Positions 62,433-64,000 of a stretch of 64,000 nt of DNA are shown in pieces (positions within the stretch are counted from its first letter, which is position 1; the number at the start of each line of letters is the position of its first letter). Position numbers and translations under genes: made by a program. The DNA is from an uncultured Bacteroidales bacterium (GTDB lineage Bacteria > Bacteroidota > Bacteroidia > Bacteroidales > Bacteroidaceae), in assembly GCA_937898885.1 (NCBI GenBank), contig CALDKD010000110.1, positions 13,010-77,009 on the forward strand. Reading direction: 5' to 3'. The notes under the pieces were generated by a model. The model was given only the letters and a program-made list of their open reading frames with translations, had not been told where the DNA came from and did no database searches.

Positions 62433-62753
62433 ATGAATGGATTGTTTCAATTGTATGTAGAGGGTAGTGCAGGGTATATGACTCTTGTGACCCTGGCTCT
62501 TGTAGGAGTCCTCATTGCCGCCTGGAAGGCACCAAACTGGGTGCGGGAAATCGGGATAATCGGCCTGGTGTTAGGTTCCCTTGCTTTTCTGCTTGGCCAT
62601 AGCCAGGCATGCAAGGCAATTCTACTGAATGGTGGTATCAGTCCGACTGTGTACTGTGGTGGAATAAAAGTAATACTTATAGCACCTTTGTACGGGGTAT
62701 TGGTTTATATAGTCTCTCTGGTAATAAGTCTGACTCAGAAGCCAAGGAAGTGA
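62433..62753 (+). CDS. Small membrane protein 1 (MotA/TolQ/ExbB-like)
   Basis: With ATG at 62433 the protein has 106 residues; another ATG at 62421 is possible. Three hydrophobic helices are near residues 12-32, 40-58 and 75-98. The sequence GGIKVILIAPLYGVLVYIVSL near the end (one block shown to 20 residues at most) resembles short ExbB-like proton-channel relatives of Bacteroidota. The 62433 start lines up with the N-terminus of its paralogue. No ExbD-type partner is adjacent, so its role is open. Confidence 0.55.
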   Translation: MNGLFQLYVEGSAGYMTLVTLALVGVLIAAWKAPNWVREIGIIGLVLGSLAFLLGHSQACKAILLNGGISPTVYCGGIKVILIAPLYGVLVYIVSLVISLTQKPRK

Positions 62754-62783
62754 TTTTTGTATAACAGATTAATAAATAACAAT

Positions 62784-63149
62784 ATGTGGAAAGAATTCTT
62801 GACTGAAGGGTATAGTTACCCCCATGCTATCGGCAGCATATTTGAACCGGTAGTACTTGTATATACAATACTGTTGATTCTGCTTCTGGCAGGTCTGTTA
62901 ATCGCTGCATTCAAAGCTAAGAAGTGGGTCAGACTGTTGGGGCATTCTGTACTTGCCGTTACATTGTTCGAATGTATGGAAAACATCCGTTTGGTGTGTG
63001 ATGCGGCGCAATGGTTCGGCCCGGAAGATGAACAATGGGCTACTTTCCTTGCAAAAGGTTTTTATCCGGTAATCAACGTGGCAATCCTTGGACTTTTTGT
63101 CTATATGGTCTCGGTGGTTATCCGCATCGCTCTGAAACCCAGAATATAA
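62784..63149 (+). CDS. Small membrane protein 2, paralogue of the preceding gene
   Basis: With ATG at 62784 the protein has 121 residues and three hydrophobic helices (near 18-40, 48-66, 92-115). MWKEFLTEG at the start and KPRI at the end line up with MNGLFQLYVEG and KPRK of the neighbour, and LLIAAFKAKKWVRLLG aligns with VLIAAWKAPNWVREIG. The pair therefore arose by duplication and may form a mixed complex. The frame upstream of the ATG (from a TTG at 62757) is rejected. A perfect terminator follows. Confidence 0.6.
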   Translation: MWKEFLTEGYSYPHAIGSIFEPVVLVYTILLILLLAGLLIAAFKAKKWVRLLGHSVLAVTLFECMENIRLVCDAAQWFGPEDEQWATFLAKGFYPVINVAILGLFVYMVSVVIRIALKPRI

Positions 63150-63208
63150 GTGCTGGATTTGTGCAGAAGTCTGTAGAGGCATGCAAAATTAGTTGAAACT
63201 TAGTCTTG

Positions 63209-63248
63209 AAACAAATCAAGGGTCGCAAACGCGACCCTTGATTTGTTT
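63209..63248 (+). terminator. Strong terminator of the LytTR-linked operon
   Basis: An 18-base arm (63209-63226) pairs perfectly with 63231-63248 around the loop AAAC, ending in TTTGTTT. It lies 60 bases after the last stop. Confidence 0.85.
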
Positions 63249-63285
63249 GTGGAGCCGGAGGGAAGCAAGCTATCGTCGCATTCGT

Positions 63286-63314
63286 ATAAAGTGATGAAAT
63301 GAAACGGGCGAGAC
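63286..63314 (+). repeat. Partial copy of the palindromic repeat, copy C
   Basis: TGAAATGAAA (63295-63304) followed by CGGGCGAGACTAT resembles the right end of copies A and B (TGAAAYGAAA, then YGRRCGTAACTAT). Only about the last 30 bases are recognisable. The start codon of the broken peptidase frame (ATG at 63316) immediately follows. Confidence 0.55.
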
Positions 63315-63315
63315 T

Positions 63316-63812
63316 ATGATCGAGCATTTCAAAACAGATTCTTACAGAATCTTTGAGGCCCTGCGCAGAACTATGGGCGAAAGAATAGACCAGTCGGATT
63401 GGCTGACTCCATATTCAAAAGTGCGTGCCAGAGAGAAAGTGGATGCAATGGAATGTCATCTGGGAATATTGGACTGGTCAAAATATGAGGCCGATATGCC
63501 GGTTTCGGATGATATATGCTCGGCATTGCATGAGGTCGGTTCTAGCCATATTACCAAGATGATGAGGAACAGCGGTGAAAACCAGAATCTGGATCATATA
63601 ATAGCCAACTCCTATATGATGCCTTATATCGGCACTTCTGCATACGATTCAAATTTCATGTATCTCCGTAACTGCAACGCTACATTAATCCTGCCTAGCA
63701 CTTCCATACTGACAGATATGTCAACCACATTGATGACTGGTACGAACTCTTTGATGTCACTCCTGAAAATAGGTTTTATCTGTCCCCTGAGCGCAGGGTA
63801 CGCCTTTGGTAA
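63316..63812 (+). pseudogene. Degenerate M13 family metallopeptidase (C-terminal fragment with frameshift and internal deletion)
   Basis: The first frame (RIFEALRRTMGERIDQSDWL, then REKVDAMECHLG) matches the M13/neprilysin-type pre-catalytic region. From about 63714 the match moves to the -1 frame, which reads YVNHIDDWYELFDV and ends LSPERRVRLW and stop (63810-63812), the characteristic M13 C-terminus. The zinc-binding HExxH and the ExxxD regions that should lie between are missing. So it is a remnant with both a deletion and a frameshift. The start codon comes directly from the adjacent repeat. Confidence 0.78.
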
Positions 63813-63929
63813 GTGGATTTTGAGTTACTATTTACGCATATATGCGAGTTTTCGGTTCAAAAAGTCAATGATCGCTTTGTACGGGAGGGTAGGTGCGCTT
63901 TCTTCCCTCTGACATTGCAAAGATATGCC

Positions 63930-63990
63930 TATGTATCCGGGTGGCAAAGCAAAATGCCAAAATAGTGCACTTTTTGGCTACGGGTACATA
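63930..63990. repeat. Nested inverted repeats at the window end
   Basis: TATGTATCCG at 63930-63939 is the near reverse complement of CGGGTACATA at 63981-63990, and inside it GCCAAAA (63956-63962) pairs with TTTTGGC (63972-63978). A terminator or element end is possible; nothing more can be said at the edge of the window. Confidence 0.4.
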
Positions 63991-64000
63991 GCGCAACACA

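Noticed and set aside
63316..63912. Reading the 198-codon frame as an intact small protein
   Set aside because: The M13 C-terminus continues in another frame from about 63714, so the in-frame tail after that point is out-of-frame sequence.

Overview
The window looks like ordinary chromosome from a Bacteroidales bacterium, probably gut-associated (Prevotellaceae- or Muribaculaceae-like), at roughly 50% GC. Evidence for this: promoters of the Bacteroidota type (TTG, about 19-21 nt, TAnnTTTG) in front of several genes; the bamD-rpoZ-DUF4293 cluster; families typical of the phylum (DUF3078, DUF4831, DUF5020, a gliding-type C-terminal domain, BspA-like leucine-rich repeats, a serine palmitoyltransferase-like enzyme); and an ISAon1-type insertion-sequence remnant. 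No rRNA operon, CRISPR array or prophage was seen. The assignments rest on reading sequence motifs; no database search was run.

Layout. 1-9.0 kb: tail of a DUF3078 protein, uvrB, a secreted C69 dipeptidase, the bamD-rpoZ-DUF4293 operon, and an outer-membrane barrel with a LysM/periplasmic-binding protein. 9.1-14.0 kb: an operon of a CHU_C-type secreted protein, uvrA and a THUMP-like methyltransferase. 14.2-20.3 kb: an AddAB-like helicase/nuclease pair on the minus strand. 20.4-22.8 kb: panB, a DnaQ-like exonuclease, then an 851-bp insertion-sequence remnant that still has inverted ends and an 8-bp target duplication. 22.9-31.3 kb: tRNA-Pro, a sphingolipid-type synthase, a tRNA methyltransferase, lon-tgt-LptF/G-DEAD helicase, tRNA-His. 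31.5-40.3 kb: a ten-gene surface-glycan/lipid decoration region with two LicD proteins and several overlapping genes. 40.4-50.0 kb: ffh, folD, a nucleobase-uptake operon (uracil permease, outer-membrane DUF5020 protein, purine permease), DUF4831, then hpt-adk-obgE. 50.1-61.2 kb: a secreted DUF4412-like protein, an aquaporin, a DUF4369/thioredoxin lipoprotein, and two large coupled secreted proteins (884 and about 1905 aa) sharing a C-terminal tail motif. 61.3-64 kb: a membrane-anchored LytTR regulator divergent from two small paralogous membrane proteins, then a broken M13 peptidase gene.

The three most striking observations are these. First, the LytTR intergenic region carries two pairs of direct repeats, each spaced 21 bp and pointing in opposite directions, with one pair directly upstream of a good promoter for the small membrane-protein operon; this looks like a compact regulatory system. 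Second, a 91-bp palindromic repeat occurs twice at identical length, plus one partial copy, and two of the three copies sit directly against truncated gene fragments. Third, the giant protein has a central helical, membrane-like region of unknown role between beta-rich domains.

Functionally, the window joins DNA repair (UvrA, UvrB, AddAB-like), envelope building (BamD, LptF/G, acyltransferase, PAP2, LicD, glycosyltransferases, sphingolipid synthase), protein export and quality control (Ffh, Lon), and purine/pyrimidine salvage (two permeases, Hpt, Adk).
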